64,000 nt of DNA from Helopsaltes ochotensis (GCA_013400155.1 VXBM01001094.1:95189-159188), one strand, 5' to 3'. Counted from the first letter of the stretch, positions 25,701 to 40,128 are shown. Notes: generated by a model not told the origin, from the letters alone. Numbers and translations: made by a program.

Positions 25701-28559
25701 GTTTGAATATTGAGTCATATTTTCAATGTTTTCTTAGATGGTCTTGCCCTTAACGCTGATTGCCAAAAGGGGAATCAGAAAGTGTTGTGGCAGCTTTTGT
25801 GGAGGGAGGCAAGGCCACTGCATGCCTGCTGCCCCAGAAGAGTGCTGACGGAGCCAGCCTGGCAGTGCATTGTCCAGAGGCAATTCTGGAGTTGCCTGGG
25901 ACTTTGGGAAATATTTTGGCACTTCTGTGCTAGAACGAGCCCTGCAGTGTGGCTACAACATTGTCAGATCTGAATTCAGGTGAGGCTGAGTTCCAGTAGC
26001 TTTCTGTTTGGGGATTTGTCTCTTTCCAGGTAGATCTTCACTGTTCAAAAAGATTCATTTTTCTGGAGCATAAAAAATCCCATAAAGCTGAAGAACGAGC
26101 TGTGCTACAGTGTTGGGGTTTTTCTGGAGGTACAAGCAGGGAAAGGACCAACTGAGGAACAATTCTTTCTGCTAGGATCTGGTGGGATCCCTGGTTATGG
26201 GAACCAGGGCTGGATCAAACGGAGTGTGGGCAACAGTGAATTTTTATCCCCCTTACTTGCCACATATACCCAAGCTACCAATTTTACACCCCTGGTGCAA
26301 GCAAGATTTTAAAAGCCTGGATCTGGGTGTAGAGAAAAAATGTGTGAGCAAGCCCTGGGACACACAGAGATGGGAATCTTCATCCTTCATGGTTTTAAAG
26401 ACCATCCAGACCATGCTGTGAGGAACTCTGTGTTTGCCCTGTGTGGAGGGTGATGGTCAAAGTCCCCTCTTGATGGCCTGGTTCAGGATTTGACCTCCTA
26501 CTGTGCTCACTAGGCTTATTTGAGAGCCTGGTCTGAGTTATTAGTCCTTTACACAAGGCTTGGTGTATGCAGGTAATGGGGACAGCTTTTTTTTTTTTTA
26601 AATTTTCTCAAAGCATCTTAACAATATTCTCTGTGTGTTGCCACAGTGTATTAGTTCTGCAAGGAAATCCAAAAGGGCTGCAGGGGGGATACCCTAACAC
26701 CTCGAAAAGAATCAGTAAAAACTGCTGAAAGCATTAAAAATAAATGAATCATAGAGTGAGACCTAGCATGACAGGTAAATAGGCAGGACATAAAATGTCC
26801 CTGGAATCTGTGGGATATTTGCAGGTACAAGGGGGCTTCTAAGTCAAGGTTCATTTACAATGTCTGGTTCCTCTCTCCAGGAAAGATTTCTAATAGATTC
26901 AAGGAGACTCCAAGCTTTTAGTGGGTCCTGGGAGAAGAAAGGCAGCTCTGTAAGGAAAGAGGTTTGGTTTGTTTATGGAGAAAACTCCCCAGTCACGTTC
27001 CATATTGTGTCCTGCTTGGAAGAACAACCGAAGGCTTTCACCCTGTGCGGGGAGAAGGTGTTTCTGTGCAGTGGCCACAGCTATTGTACAGAAACACCAC
27101 CTCCAGGGCATGGGAGCCTTCCTGGAGATGGGCTGCAGCCTCCTAGAAAACCTCTGCTCCATCAGGAAATCATTTGTGTTTTACAATTAGATGTTGGTTG
27201 GATATTTTTTACTGCCCAGGATCTGTTCCAGCCTGTGGCTGCAGCACTGTCTGAATGGTGGAGCCTTGCCAAAAGCGAGCAGTGTCAAATACTCTGTTTT
27301 ACCATAACAAGTGCAGAGGTGAATGAGCACTGTCAAGAAAGCACCATGAATACTCTTTTCCGTTATTAACTGAATTTATTATTTTGCTGGTAAGAGTTAC
27401 CAGCAGAAGGTGAACATTAATTTCACATCTGCATGAGCCTGGGCTGGAAATGTTTGGGGGCTCATTGGGTCGGGGGGTAGAAGCAAGCTCTGACTGCTCG
27501 TTGCTAAACAAAACAGCTAAAATCACAAATATTTCCAGTCAGTCGTGACTTTAAAAATATCCAGGAGTGTATTTGGATTTGGGAGCATGTAAAAGAAATA
27601 TCATAATCTGCTCAGGCTATTATGTGAAACAGAAACAGGTTGAACAAATCATTACCTGTTTTTATTCACCCAGTTTGTGCAAGTCTAACACCGCAGGCTT
27701 GTGAGCTGTGGTGGTGTAAAACAACGTGCACAGCAGCCCCAGGAGTAGCTGGGATGCTGGGTAAATCAATGTATTTTTATTTATACTTCTTCAACAGCTC
27801 TGAGAATCCTCTTTGTTCACAATAGTCACAGAAATTGTACGAGGTGTTTCGGTGCCTGGGTTTTTCCAGCGAAACCCAAAGCTTTGAGGAAATCACTGCC
27901 ATGGCGTGCTCTGTGTACAGAGGAATGTTTCACTCCTTTCCTCATCAAGAGGAAAGCTCATTGTTCATCCCAGAAGGACTCAGTGAAGATATATCCTGCT
28001 AGAAAGGTGCAAGGAGATAAAACCCATCCAGTTCATCTATTCAAACCTCCAAACTTTGAGGGTTGAAGGGGTTTAAGGAATTCTTCAGCAGCTTGGAATT
28101 AAAGTTAGCAAAGTTAGCTCTGACAGAGCTCTGAGACAGGTTCTGCATGAATCTTCCACCCTCCCTAGAAGTTGCCCTGTACTGCTCTGGATCCACCAAA
28201 GGCATGGGAACAGCAGAGGTGTAACTCAGAGATGCCAGTGCAAATTGACCTAATTGCTGATGAAAGGCAAAGGGAGCAGACACAACTGTGTCATTTGAAA
28301 AAGAAACCTAATTTTAGGTTATTAGTGCTTTTAAGTAACTTTGGGTCGTGCAGGTTTGACATGGCAGTGTCCTCTCATCTTTCCCACGGGGAGAGGAGTC
28401 TCTTCCCTCTTGGTTTGTGGACAGCATTGCCTGGGGGACATTCTGCCATCAGAGATGGCTTTTTTGGTTTTTTTAATAGAGAAATAGGTTTGCAGCCCTA
28501 GTTATCCTAATTTATGAACTGGATATTTAGAACGTGGAGATGACTTCACTGAGCTGCCT

Positions 28560-28800
28560 TTCTTAAAAATTATTTTTAATTACAAAAGCAAATAGAAATA
28601 TTCAAATCAGATCACACTAATTAGCGGAGCTAATTATGTTTTCCCAAGCATCTCTCTTCTTACCTATTCTGCAATGAAAAAAAATCTTTTGCTCGTGATG
28701 TAAGACAGAGGAAAGGAGATTGCCATGACAATTAGCAGTAATTAATGAGAAGCTTTGAATTGCTTCTTGTTAACCTCAGCATCTATTAGTAGAAAAGGCT
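28560..28800. promoter_or_regulatory. Candidate conserved non-coding block
   Basis: AT-rich block with closely spaced TAATTA-type words, for example AATTAGCGGAGCTAATTATG near 28620 and AGTAATTAATGAG near 28740. No coding potential or repeat is seen. Confidence 0.22.
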
Positions 28801-31800
28801 TGGATTTGGCCTCTGAGGGGTGTGGGTGGGCACAAACTCCTCCTCTCCCAGAAGGGAAGCAAAGATGAGAGGGAATACAGCAAGGAGTTAAAATGGCTTT
28901 ATCCATTCTTTAGTGAGTGTTAGAAATAGCCACGTGCACCTGCTGCAGATTCACAGCTGTCAATGTACTTCCAACAAATAAAATGATACGGGTAAATGTT
29001 TTAATTAAAAGGAATTTTTACTTCCTTAGAGCATGTTTATCTTGACTTGAATAAATGCATGATCACTGCAGCTGCCTGTAGGAGGTTACTTATTTTCTAC
29101 AAAAGCTTGTTTTTGAGTGGTTTTTTCCACACTGGAATGAAGTAAATCTCTGGAAACTTTATATGGAAGGGAGCTATCTTATAAAATAGCTTTTTTTAAT
29201 ATTTGTAAGAACAATTTTCTTCCCAGAAAGGTCTTCGTAATGAAAGGCTCCTCTCTGCCCTGAGACATACAGATATACATTTATATGATGGAGTTACCTG
29301 TATTCAGAACTAAAAAGAAATATCGCTGAAAATGTCTTCAGTTCTGATTAATTTTCAAAGACATTAAGGTTAAATAAAAATATTAAAAACATTAGGTCAA
29401 GCTCCTAAATTTGCATTTTACAGCTTCTGCCCATACTGCTTGTCCTCTACATCCACGGGACACACGAAATTTGTATGACAGAGCCTGGTAATATTGCAAC
29501 AGAGAGCACAGATGACATTGTGCCCTGTGTCATCAATCAGTGGTTTTGCCTTTAACAGCAGAGAGATCAGAGTTGAATTTGATGTTCTTTGGATTGGTCC
29601 ATAAAATGCTTCCAAGTGGTTTGTACAACTGCAGATCCTGTGTGGCCAGTAGATGATACTCACATCTAGGGATGTTTTCCTTTGGAAATATTCAGATTTG
29701 AAGTTGTGAGCCCCATGACCAGCTCCTTCCTGAGAAGTGACATGTGGAAGAGTTGAGAAACAGATCCATCTTCTGCACTGCTGCTTCCCTGTAATTGCTT
29801 CCTGAAAGCAGCTTGTCCTGGATGTGATTTCTGCAGCAAAGTGAGAAGAAGTCACATTAACCCACTGAGAGGGGAGATGCTGCTTTCAATTCTCCTCTTG
29901 CCCCTGCTTTCTCTCCTGATTTATGGATTCGTTGTGTACTTGCTCCTGACACAACTTCGTGTTGTCTCTGTCACAGTGGCTGGGATATTTCTCTTCCTGA
30001 GGCTCCTGGGTCTGAGGCTTGCACCATCTCTAATTGAACAGCTGATGATTGATAATTGGGTACAAGAATAGGCTAAAAAGCTTGGCTTGTGCAGCTGAGG
30101 AAAATGAAGGCTGATAGAGGTTATGTCTGATACTGAAGGTGACAAACACTCCCAGCAAACCATTTAAGCTAAAGGACAGTGCTGGAACAAGTACAAATGG
30201 GCAATAAAGTGTCCATGAATATTCTGAGGCCAGAAATGAGCTTTCTAGTAAGGAGAGGGTGAAAACGAGGACCACCTTCTCCATGGGAGTGATGGAGTGA
30301 GGACTCCACCCTGACAGAGCTGTGTGAAAGGTGCCTCCAAACACCACGTTGGTGCCCCAGCGTCCTGGTGGAGCAGGTCACCCTGAGGCCACTGCTTTTG
30401 GTGGAGGTATAACAGGAGGCACGGATTTTCCTGGTCTGGTGTCCACGTTTGTAACCCCTTTTTGTTACAAATCATAGGAGTCCGCCCATTTTCTTGGGTT
30501 TCATATTCTTGAAAAGGATGAAAGCAAGGCAAGAGACAGTAAGACTCATTTTAACATCTTCCCTCTCCTTTCTGTTGCTGCCAGACTTTTTGCATCCCAG
30601 GCTGAACGTGGCAGACCGAGGGGTGGGAAGCTGACCTCCTGTGAGATTGAGCTGTGGTGAGAGATGGTGGGGTAGAATAAATGTGGAGGCCCTTTGTCCC
30701 AAGGAATTTCATTGCCGAGCATGGCATTGCTTTGCTCCTGTGATATATGACCTATTTCGCTGTATTCTCTGCTGAGTTGGGGAAATAATCTTAGAGAGGT
30801 GCTTTGTGTGAAGGTCTGGCATTTTGTCTCAAGCTGCGACGCCGGAGTTTTGTGCTTGATGGTGCTCAGTCCTCAGTGTAATAAGTTTGCTTTCAGGAAC
30901 TGGCGTTTTCAAAAACATTTGTTAGCTTCATTTTTCTTCCACTGACCTGAGCAGCAAACCCCTGAGAGCGGAGTTAGGCAAGGTTGGCACACTTGTGAGC
31001 AGCCTTTTCCATGCATTTTGAGGGAAGGCAAAGCTTTTGTCCCAGGGCTCTGGATCAATCCTTACTTTGCCTCTGTGTTGCCCTGCATTGCTCGGTGGTG
31101 TTGTGCTGCTTTCTGCCACTGCTTCTAAAGTAGTTTGTTCCTGGACTTGGAAAGAGCTTTGCAGTATTTAATCTCATCAGAGGAAACTTCCTCATCCCAT
31201 TATTTGGGCAATTTTGGGGTGGGGGAGTGGTTGTTTTCATTTGGGTTTTATGATTTATACTTCATTTTTACGGCGTGTTTGTTCAGGAGGAGGATTTTTC
31301 ACTGCTTGCCTTTGTAGTGATTGTTTTGTACTTTCTTGGGACAAACCCGGCTCTTTTGAAGGTCCCTGTGCTTACGTGCAAAATATTGGCAGATCTCTGA
31401 GGCTGAGGAATGCAGTGGAAACCATAGTGCATCCTGTGCTTTGATTTCTGCAGGTCTCCTTGTGCTGGTCATGGTTATGAAGCTGAGTTTCTTGCTTCTA
31501 GCTCTTACCTACATTAACTTCTATAATCATCTTTATTTGCATTAAACTTCTCAATGCACGTTGTGAGCTGATTCAGTTTTAGTCTGGGCTGGGTTAAATT
31601 AGCCCTGAATCAGGGCTGTAAATGCTACTGATGGTTCCTAATAATCTGGGAAAATTACAAAAGGTTTAGTTGTTCACTTTGAGGCAGTTGCATGGATTTC
31701 TGGACTCCTGTCACGTGCAGGATGGGTGTTCTGCACCTTAGGGAGCCAGGCCAGTGGGAGAAAAGAAAAGGGATTTACCCATACATATATAAAACATGTC

Positions 31801-31893
31801 CTGGGCATGTTCCCTTCAGGGAGCACTGTGACAAAGGTGTCTTTTGGGGTTGTATGCTCTGTTTGTCTCCTTGAGCTTGTGTATTTAACTCCC

Positions 31894-31894
<1 letters not shown>

Positions 31895-31922
<28 letters not shown>
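31895..31922. repeat. Poly-A tract, 28 nt
   Basis: An uninterrupted run of 28 A, followed about 30 bases later by a T10 run. The sequence before it (about 31700-31894) was not recognised as a retroposon, so it may be a simple homopolymer or the tail of an unidentified element. Confidence 0.9.
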
Positions 31923-31924
<2 letters not shown>

Positions 31925-34900
31925 CTTTACTCACATAAACAAAAATTAGATTTTTTTTTTTAAGTGACAAGCCTCTTGTTAATAGGCACGAAGATTTTTT
32001 GGTTTGATCTTTGGTTTCCCCGCCACCAATGATAATCTGCATTGTGCTTGGTGCGTTTGTCTGTGGAGAGTAGCTCAATTAGTCTGGAATTGTATTTTAT
32101 CTGTAGCTTGTTGGGATTAGAGAAAAAGAGAATGGTAATATTCAGAGTTACATGGATTTCATCTGAGATGGTTTGCATCTCCAGACATAAAATTTGAGAG
32201 CAGCCATACTGCTAAAATTGAGGAAAATTTACCATTTCCTGTTGTTGTTTAGGAAGAGTTTCAGGGAGTTGTTTACTTTTATGTTTGGGGTGGGTTTTTT
32301 GTTGTTTGTTGCTGCTCTGGGTAGACTGGGTTAATTTGTCTAAACTCCTTTTTCTGTTTATTTTTACAGTTGCTTCTCTTCTCTTCCAAATGTTAATCTG
32401 GGAGTTTGCATCTTGTTTGTTTTCCAGTTGCATGGACAACTTCACCTTTTTTTGTGTTATGTTCAGGGGCAGTGGAAGGGAAAAAGATTAAAAATAATCT
32501 TGTACCACTAAAAATAATATGAACTTTGAGCTCTGTGATTTCTGTACTGTATCATCAGGTGGCTCTTTTGCACTTTGAGAAACAGCATTTGGAAAAACCA
32601 ATATCCAGCAGGAACCCTTCTGGGGTTAATACGTTGAGTTTTGTCATCCTTCATCCTTGCTTTCCCATGGTTTTCTTCCCTAGCAATATGTCAATGTGCA
32701 AATTTTGGCAAAAGCACAATTATGCACTCAAAACTCATGAGCTAAACTCCCCCCACACAGATACTTTTTAAGGAAATCATACAGCATTCAACACTGAGCA
32801 TTTTTGTGTACAGCCAACTCCTCCCACCATGCGGGTACTTAAGGAATTTTTCTCTCCCAGTCCCATCAGAGTCTGACACTTTAAACTTCTTATTTTTATT
32901 CATCTCACGGGGTCTGTGGACCTCTGATACTGATGATGAGGACAGGACATGGGGATTTCTGCATTCCAACAGGGGCACCTCTGTCTCCTCTTCTGCAGCG
33001 AGAGCCTTCAACCATTCATCTCTTGTTGCTGGCACACTGTAGCTGATTTTGGCTTTCTCAGGCAGCCTCCAGGTTGGGCACTAGTTATTTAGGGTGGTTA
33101 CGTCACTTACAATGACCTTTTGGTGCATTTCTTTTTCCCCCCAGGAAATAAGCTGTGACATATCTGTAAGCATCTCTTCTCTCCATTGCCATCCCACATC
33201 CCTCTGATCGTTGTGTAAACACTGCTCCTCGGGATGCTCCAGCATCACAGGCCTCCTAATTTGTTGCATTTGTATTTTTTTTTTGTAAATATTAAATAGT
33301 AAGCAGATGTCCATCAGAATATGTGCTTTATAGGCGCTCTTTTGTTTGGCAGAACTTTGAAGAGCCGGGTATGTGTTGCCTGTAGCTTTTATTTTTGAGC
33401 CATTTATTTTAACGAAGCAGAAGCTGGAAAAAAAAAATCCTAAAAATATTTAAATATTAGACTTTCACCAAAATTATAATTTGTATTACAAGTCATTGTG
33501 TTAGCCAGTCATTCTCTGTCCCTTAATCATTCTGGAGTTATGTAGCTGGACAGTCACCTCTTAAACACCCTTGTGTACATGTGCTGGGTGAACAGCAAGT
33601 GCACTACTGGTCCCTCAAATGCTGACCCTGAATAAAATCTGGGTACTTCACATCAGATGGGCTTTTGGCCACTGATTTCAGTAGCAATGGACAAAATCCT
33701 TCTAGGCTGGCTGAAATCTGATGCCTTCATTTTGGCCAGAGCTCTGCTGTTGTCTCAAGCATCTGAGTCTGGATAAAACTTCCGGTATATTTTAATGAAT
33801 ATTAAACAAAATTTGCCAAATTACTTCCTCATCTTCAAGTCTGTTTTTAAACTTTGACTGTTACTAAATGACACCATAGAAAATCTGCTCTAAAGCAGGG
33901 CAGAATCACAGAGGGGAGCTCTTATCAATATATTTCCTCAGCGAGAGATTTATACGGCACTTCTGGAATCAACAGGAAATTTTTCATTGATTTCAAGAGG
34001 AATACCTTGCTTTTAAAAGAGAAATCAGACAAATCCCCTCATCTCTGTATGCTTGATGTATGGCACAGGATGTGCAGTTTTCTCTGGTGCTTCCCAAGTT
34101 CGTAATTTGTATTTCACCCTCATGCCACCTTGTGAATTAATTGGCAGCCAGAAGCACTCCATCAGGACTGTAGAGTTTTGCCTACCTTTTGGTGGTTATA
34201 ACACTTATTTTAAAGCAGTGTTTAGTTATTTTTAGTTAAGGGCCATGTGGGTGGGTTTGGTACCAGCCTGACATCAGAGAGCTAAGTCAGGTTTTTAAGA
34301 GACTAGAATCCATTAAAACTCTGCCAGCACTTCCATGGGTGGGGGGATATTTGGTTAAATAGAAGTTTATCTGGGAAAGTCATCATCTGGCTAGCAGCAT
34401 ACTGAATGTTTCTAAGCAGCTAACTTATGTATACTAAACAAATTTGGTTTGGCTGCAGCTAGAGCTGCCCTGTGGAAATTCTCAACATACATTTGTTTGA
34501 TTGAGCTGTCATTTTCAGTTGATCTGCTGATGATCTGTGTCACTTTGTTTAAATGTCCTGGTGGTTTTTTTTCTTTTTTTTAATACAGTGCAAAACCAGT
34601 CTGCTTTCTGTGATGGATTAAATTGAGGTGAAATTTGAGAGTTACTCCTGTTTTTGATTTCTGTGCCCTGAGACAGGTGGGCTGGAATGACAAAGAACTT
34701 CGCACACAAACACATTAAAACTAAAATGGAGTGGATGCCCTTATGATTTAAAACATCCGTAGATGTGTCAACTACCAAATGCTCCCGTTCAAAGTAGTTG
34801 CTGGGATTTGCACTTTAAACAACAAATGGTAGTTTTTCGGTCTACCCTTCTCAGCTAAAATACCTGGACAAAAAGCACGTTGAGCCCTTTTTCTCCTGCA

Positions 34901-36264
34901 AAATTCCCTCTGGGTGCATAAGTGGCTTCGGCCTCTGGTGAGACAACTCAAGGCTAATCCTGAGATGAAGTCCCTGGTGGGCAGCAGGGAATAGAAATGG
35001 GCTCTCCAGCATGGTGGGAGTCTGTCAGCCCAGTCTGGGAGCTGGGCAGCATCTCTGGTGGTCTCAGCCCTGGAGATGTCCTTTCTGCAGGCACTTTCTG
35101 AGAGACCAAAGCTCCTTTCAGTTCCTGCAGAACTCGGTTTGGTTATTTTTTTATTTTTGGAAGTATTGCTCAAGCTTTGAGCTATTGGTTGTGTGTTCCC
35201 TCAAGCTTGGTAGAAGTGAGATTCTGGTGCTTCCACTGATTTTGGGGAGGAGTGGTGTTGGCTTCAACAGGAAAAGCAGGATGATGAGGTGTGAAGGGGG
35301 GCACAGCCAGCTCTAAGCAGAGTTCCTTGGGGAGGAATCCCTTAGCCAGGCTCATCCTGGTGCTTGGCCCTGAACTTGCCCTCCTCCAGCTGACCTTTCC
35401 ATAGTCCACAGCCCTCAACTTCTCTCCATTCCCAATGTGGGTTTTTTGTTCAGGGCTCACCACATTTCAGTCTTCGCTTTAGAGCCCTTGGAAGGCTCCA
35501 TTTGTTCATCTCCAGCTTTTCCCATGTGGGCTGTGGTCCATTCATGAACTGCAGCTCTGTGAGGAGGGACCAAGGGATGCCAAGTCCAGACAAATTGCTT
35601 TTTTTGCAAACATGCCACTGATTTGTTCTGTGACCATGGGTTGTTCTGTTCATCTCCACAGCTGCTGTTGGTGTGATGGGGTCATGGATGTGCTCTGAGA
35701 GCTCTTTCAGCACCTTCTCATGACAATGTTTGGATTTTTTTCCTCTGATGTCCTTGTGGTTATGCATGGCCCTACCAAACTTGCTGAACTGAGGTTCACC
35801 AGAGTGTGGAGAAGGTCAGCTAAATACCACTTTGGTGCTTGCTTTGAAAAGTGCTCTGTAGCAAGGCTTGCTTTTATTTGGCTTGAGTTTCTAATGAGCT
35901 TACCAGGGAAAACTTTAAAATGCAATTTGTTCCTTCCACTTCCTTACCCTGGAAGTGTCTTCTGTGAGCAGCAAATTGTATCACTGCAATTCTCTCTTTC
36001 CTGGTAGAGACACTGGTGCTGCAGTGAGGGGTATCTGACACAAGATCTCTTGTATGACCACTTATGGCTTTGTGAGGTGTAATGGCCTAGCCTGAAAATT
36101 TCTCAGCATTTTTGGCTCTAATTTGGACAGAAGGAATTCAAGTCACTTTCAGAACAATTTCAGGAAAAGTCACATTATTTTCCTGACATAAAACCCCTCA
36201 GCTCCTCAAGCTATTTTAGCTCAAGGACTCTACCACGTCTATGATTTAGGATGTGTCTCTGTGT

Positions 36265-36306
36265 TTATATATATATTATATTACATATACATGTTGTATA
36301 TATACA
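36265..36306. repeat. AT dinucleotide-rich low-complexity tract
   Basis: Imperfect TA/CATA repeats (TATATATATTATATTACATA and onwards). It may be a degenerate microsatellite. Confidence 0.8.
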
Positions 36307-36642
36307 TCCTTGTCATTATAAACAGTACTTAAACCCATATCCGTAAACATAAATAGATATAAAGTTAAGTACTCTTTACAACAGAGGATTAGTCCACAGT
36401 GACATAATAGGTAGAATTAAAGTATATAACAACCTCCTGTTAGTTTGAGGCTGAAGGGTCCTGTGAGATCCTCGGGGATGGAGAGCACTGCCTGGGCCAA
36501 GGTCTCTAATGGCATGGCATCCAATTACACGAAGGCTGAATTTACTCCATTAAGAACTACGTATTTATTTGAGCTGTCATATATCAGCCTGCACATGAAA
36601 ACAATAGAGCTTGTGAAGATTGCCAGTTTGGAAAGGGGAAAG

Positions 36643-36658
36643 AAAAAAAAAAAAAAAA
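36643..36658. repeat. Poly-A tract, 16 nt
   Basis: A16 run within a purine-rich stretch. Low-complexity sequence with no recognised element beside it. Confidence 0.85.
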
Positions 36659-38136
36659 GATTATTTTTCAAATTTTCTTCCAAGTTATTGGGATGAACCA
36701 GAAGCTTTCAGAGTGCTGATTTATTGCTCTCTGTTAGCGGCTCCCCAGGACCCCTCTGATTCTCCAAGATCAACAGCTTCAGAGAAAGCAATACAAGGTG
36801 TATGGAACAAAGAGGGGAATAAATTACATTAGCAGTTAACTTTCTTTACAGTTAATATATATTAATAAATATCTACCAAACGATTGAGGCTTTGACCAGG
36901 AAGCCATGTAAAATAAACTGTAGTCCCAATCTGGCTTTTTTTTTTTCTCTTCCTTTTTTTTTTTTTAAAGTCAAAATAGATCTAACTGATGTTAACTGTT
37001 TCACAGCGGGGGTCTCGTTCTGGTTTCACACTGGTGTCACTGTTGATTTTGGAGGGGGGATGTGATCAGAATAAGGACTGTCACTCCTCCCGCCTTCCAA
37101 CAGGCTACTGGTGCTACGGGAACACTTGGCATTTCCATACTGTCCTGCTTTGCATCTTCAAAGCACTGGGGAGAGATGAGCTATTCACCATGGAGCTCAT
37201 CTGAGGCAAATGAGATCATATGATCCCGTGGAAGAAATGGGAAACCCAAGAGGGAATGGGGGAATTTGTTACTGGAGACGTTTGCAAAAGCAACTGAGTG
37301 TGCAGTGTCGGAGCTACCCGCTCCCAGAATAAGCAAAGACTCTGTGGTTTGATGGGCCCAGGGAGGTGAGAGCCCAGGAGGTCTTTCCTGTTAGTCCTGC
37401 GTGTGCTGAAATATCTCCTCGATCTTTTTCTGGCTAGCTGGGCTCGGAAAGCTCTGGGCTTTGCTGGCCAAAAACTCCCCAGTGGGTTCTGTGTCTGTGG
37501 TGTCTGTCTGCGGAGCTTTGGCTTGCATGGAGCTCTCCAAACATGAGACATGGGCAGTCTCTTGGTCCTTGAGAGCTCCAGAAGTTTCCCCTGTGAGTTC
37601 AGCAATGCAGATGGATGTAATCCATTTTGCTCATTTTCCTCCAAAGAAAAGAGGTGAACAGAGTGAGGTGTTGCTCTGTGTCCAAGTGAAGGGAGCGGCA
37701 AAGGGCTTTTGGCTGAGGCTGAAAATATGTGTTAAAGAGAGAGCAGGCACCTCCCAGCATCGGCTGTGGACCACCAGCGTGGGAGAGAGGCAAGAGTGGA
37801 AAGCTCTTAGATAGTGTTAAAGACCTCCAAGCACTGAACCGCAGAGAACTCACCCTTCGGTGCTGGGTGGAAGTACAGCCAGACAAAGACCCTTGGAGGA
37901 GTTTCCAAATTACACGAGGAACAATTTTGTAGGAAAGAGGTGACAACATCCTAGATTTGCCAGATTTCTGCAAACACTTTTCCTTTTTAAACAAGTCTCC
38001 TGATTGCTCAGCAAAACTCAGAGCTCTAATATTTGGGGTTTGAAATTTTTTTTTCTTTAACTTCTCTGAATGGTTTTTTTTTTTTTATGATTTTTTGGTA
38101 ATAACATGGGAAAGAAAATTAAACATTTCTGAGAAA

Positions 38137-38158
38137 GGGAAGGGAAAGAAAGGGGGGG
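38137..38158 (+). other. G-quadruplex-type motif
   Basis: GGGA-AGGG-AAAGAAA-GGGGGGG provides four G-runs of three or more with loops of seven bases or fewer. It is a motif match only. Confidence 0.4.
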
Positions 38159-39769
38159 AAAGAGTGGAGAGGAAATGAAGGATTTTCATGGGAAGGTAAG
38201 TTCTGTTTGCAAGCACCTTCCTGCAGCAGAGGATGCAGACAGGGCATGGGGAGGGAGCTGTGGCCACTGGCACTGAGGCAGTGCAGCATTTTAAGCTGAG
38301 CTGAAGCCCATGAAACCTGTGATGATGGAGGAGCTGGGCCCCCATTTTATCTCTGTGTAGATGTCTTGGCTGCAAAAACCCTTGGTGTTTCCCCTTGTCC
38401 TCTTTTACAAAGGCCAAGAAAAATAATTGCTACAGATTCTTGTAGCTCCTCGCACCCGTGTATGCCACGCTTCCTAGAAAAACAAACCATCCTAGAAAGG
38501 TAACTGAGAATTCAGCTGTACTTAATGGGTGTAGCTTCCTTTTGCCTCCATCCTTGTTTAAAGTCATCTTACCATGTATTTGGGGGCTTGCTGTAGGGCA
38601 GCAAGTGGCTTTTTCCCATTTGTGCCTCGATGCCTGCAGTAAATGGTGTCAGTTCCGTGGGCAAACCTTATCTGCATCTCCACTGAAATGAGCATTGTCC
38701 ACTGCCATTAAGATATATCCTTTTTGTTGGGACAGACCAACCTTCTGAAACGGGGCAGGAAACACAAATACATTTTATCAACCATGAATATTTTGTTGAG
38801 ATTAAAAATTAATTAGTGTTTATTTAGAATATGTGGCTGGCACAGGTAGAATTATGTCAGAAAAAATTGTGGAATTGCTTTGAGGAGCGAGCAGGGTCTG
38901 GATCAATTTGGTGGTGAAGATAATGTAGATAAATCCAGTTCAGAATGCTTTTTTTCTTTTTTGAAAAAAAATGAAACAAAGATTTTTGCACTCTGAAAAT
39001 GTGTGGGTTTTTTGAGTGACGTATCAATGAGAAGAACTTGTCAAAGTGTGCCAGCCAAGTCCCTGGGTTTCATGGAGACAAATGGGAAAACATTTTCATT
39101 CAAGTTTTACAGTAATCCCACTCAAAACAGTGCTGTCATACAGGAATAAATGTGTTCACACATGTGATGAAATAAAACCGTTCCAAAGGGGGTTTTTTGG
39201 TAAAAAAATATAGTGGATATAAACATATACTGATGCCCTAAAATGCTGCAGAATACACCTGATACAAAGTACAGTTGCTCTTGAGATTCATGATTTTCCA
39301 ATCAGCTAAGTACATCCTGCATGTTACTGGGTGACCTTCTGCTGAGGAGTCGCTTGCAGGAAAAATTGTGGCCTTGTATCTCCTCGGAAACAAATGCTGG
39401 AAGCCAGTCTTGCCAGACCTTGAGTTTTTGAAGTGGACAGTATTGTAGGATTAATTATCCGATACTTTTCCTGATTAGTGTATTTGTTATGAGTACTTCT
39501 GTTAGTGCTTCAAGGACTTAACTACAGTGTATCACAGTGTCACTCGGGTATAATTAATACTCTTTCACTGTAATGGCTTAATTAAAAAGCGGTCTGGCTG
39601 CTGGTGCGAAACTCTGCTCTACAGCAGCTCGGTTTTCCAAAAGCAGCTCCCCAAAACTCTATCTCTCCCTGGAATACTTGGGCATAGCTCAGGGGCAGGT
39701 ACCTCCTTCACTGATAATCTCTCAGATCTTGCTCTTTTATCCCCAGCATTTTGGGAATGTCCTGTGTAA

Positions 39770-39825
39770 GGCCAGGGCTTGGACTTGATGATCCTTGCAG
39801 GTTCCTTCTAACTCTGAATATTCTG
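39770..39825 (+). mobile_element. CR1 LINE 3'-end fragment
   Basis: The sequence GGACTTGATGATCCTTGCAG followed by GTTCCTTCTAACTCTGAATA and TTCTG matches the well-known 3' end of chicken-repeat-1 LINEs (ggacttgatgatc...gg tccctt ccaactc ... attctatg). Only the last 60 or so bases are recognisable, and the terminal ATTCTATG microsatellite is reduced to one degenerate unit, so this is an old, 5'-truncated copy with no coding capacity. It is the best evidence that the window comes from a bird or other sauropsid. Confidence 0.75.
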
Positions 39826-40126
39826 AGCTGCCTTCCTCCCCACTGGTCTCTGTTGCCTCCTCTTCCCGGGTGGAATGCAGTCTCTTTGGGATTCAGGCAG
39901 GGCAGGTCCCCTCCCCAGGGTATTTTTGCCCTGGTGATGTGAGAGGGAAGATGAGGTCACTGAGCTGCCACTGTTCACTGTTTTAAAGCTCTTGGTGCTT
40001 AGAGGAGAATTGCTGAGCTCCTCAAAGCAGATGGATGGGTGCCTACTGGCAGGAAGGGGTTAAATTCCTTTTTATTCATAAAGTGCTTTTGAAACAAAAC
40101 TTCATGACCTGGCTTTTTTTCCCTTT

Positions 40127-40128
<2 letters not shown>

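Larger units (their letters stand above)
14961..28559. other. Intronic sequence, no gene seen
   Basis: Apart from the ATG microsatellite, the octamer site and a PBX-HOX-like TGATTGATTA at 18291-18300, nothing could be supported. Frames of up to about 170 codons (17647-18162, 26860-27369) lack domains and overlap one another. Confidence 0.55.
28801..39769. other. Intronic sequence, no gene seen
   Basis: Contains poly-A tracts, the AT-rich tract and the G-run motif. The stretch 35000-35970 has a different, pyrimidine- and GC-richer texture and might hold an unrecognised old repeat. Confidence 0.55.

Noticed and set aside
29877..30071. Short hydrophobic frame resembling a membrane micropeptide
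   Set aside because: Hydrophobicity arises from T-rich codons (Leu, Phe, Val). There is no supporting promoter or conservation evidence.
37216..37701. Reverse 161-codon open frame
   Set aside because: No recognisable motif, no splice context and no neighbouring coding evidence.
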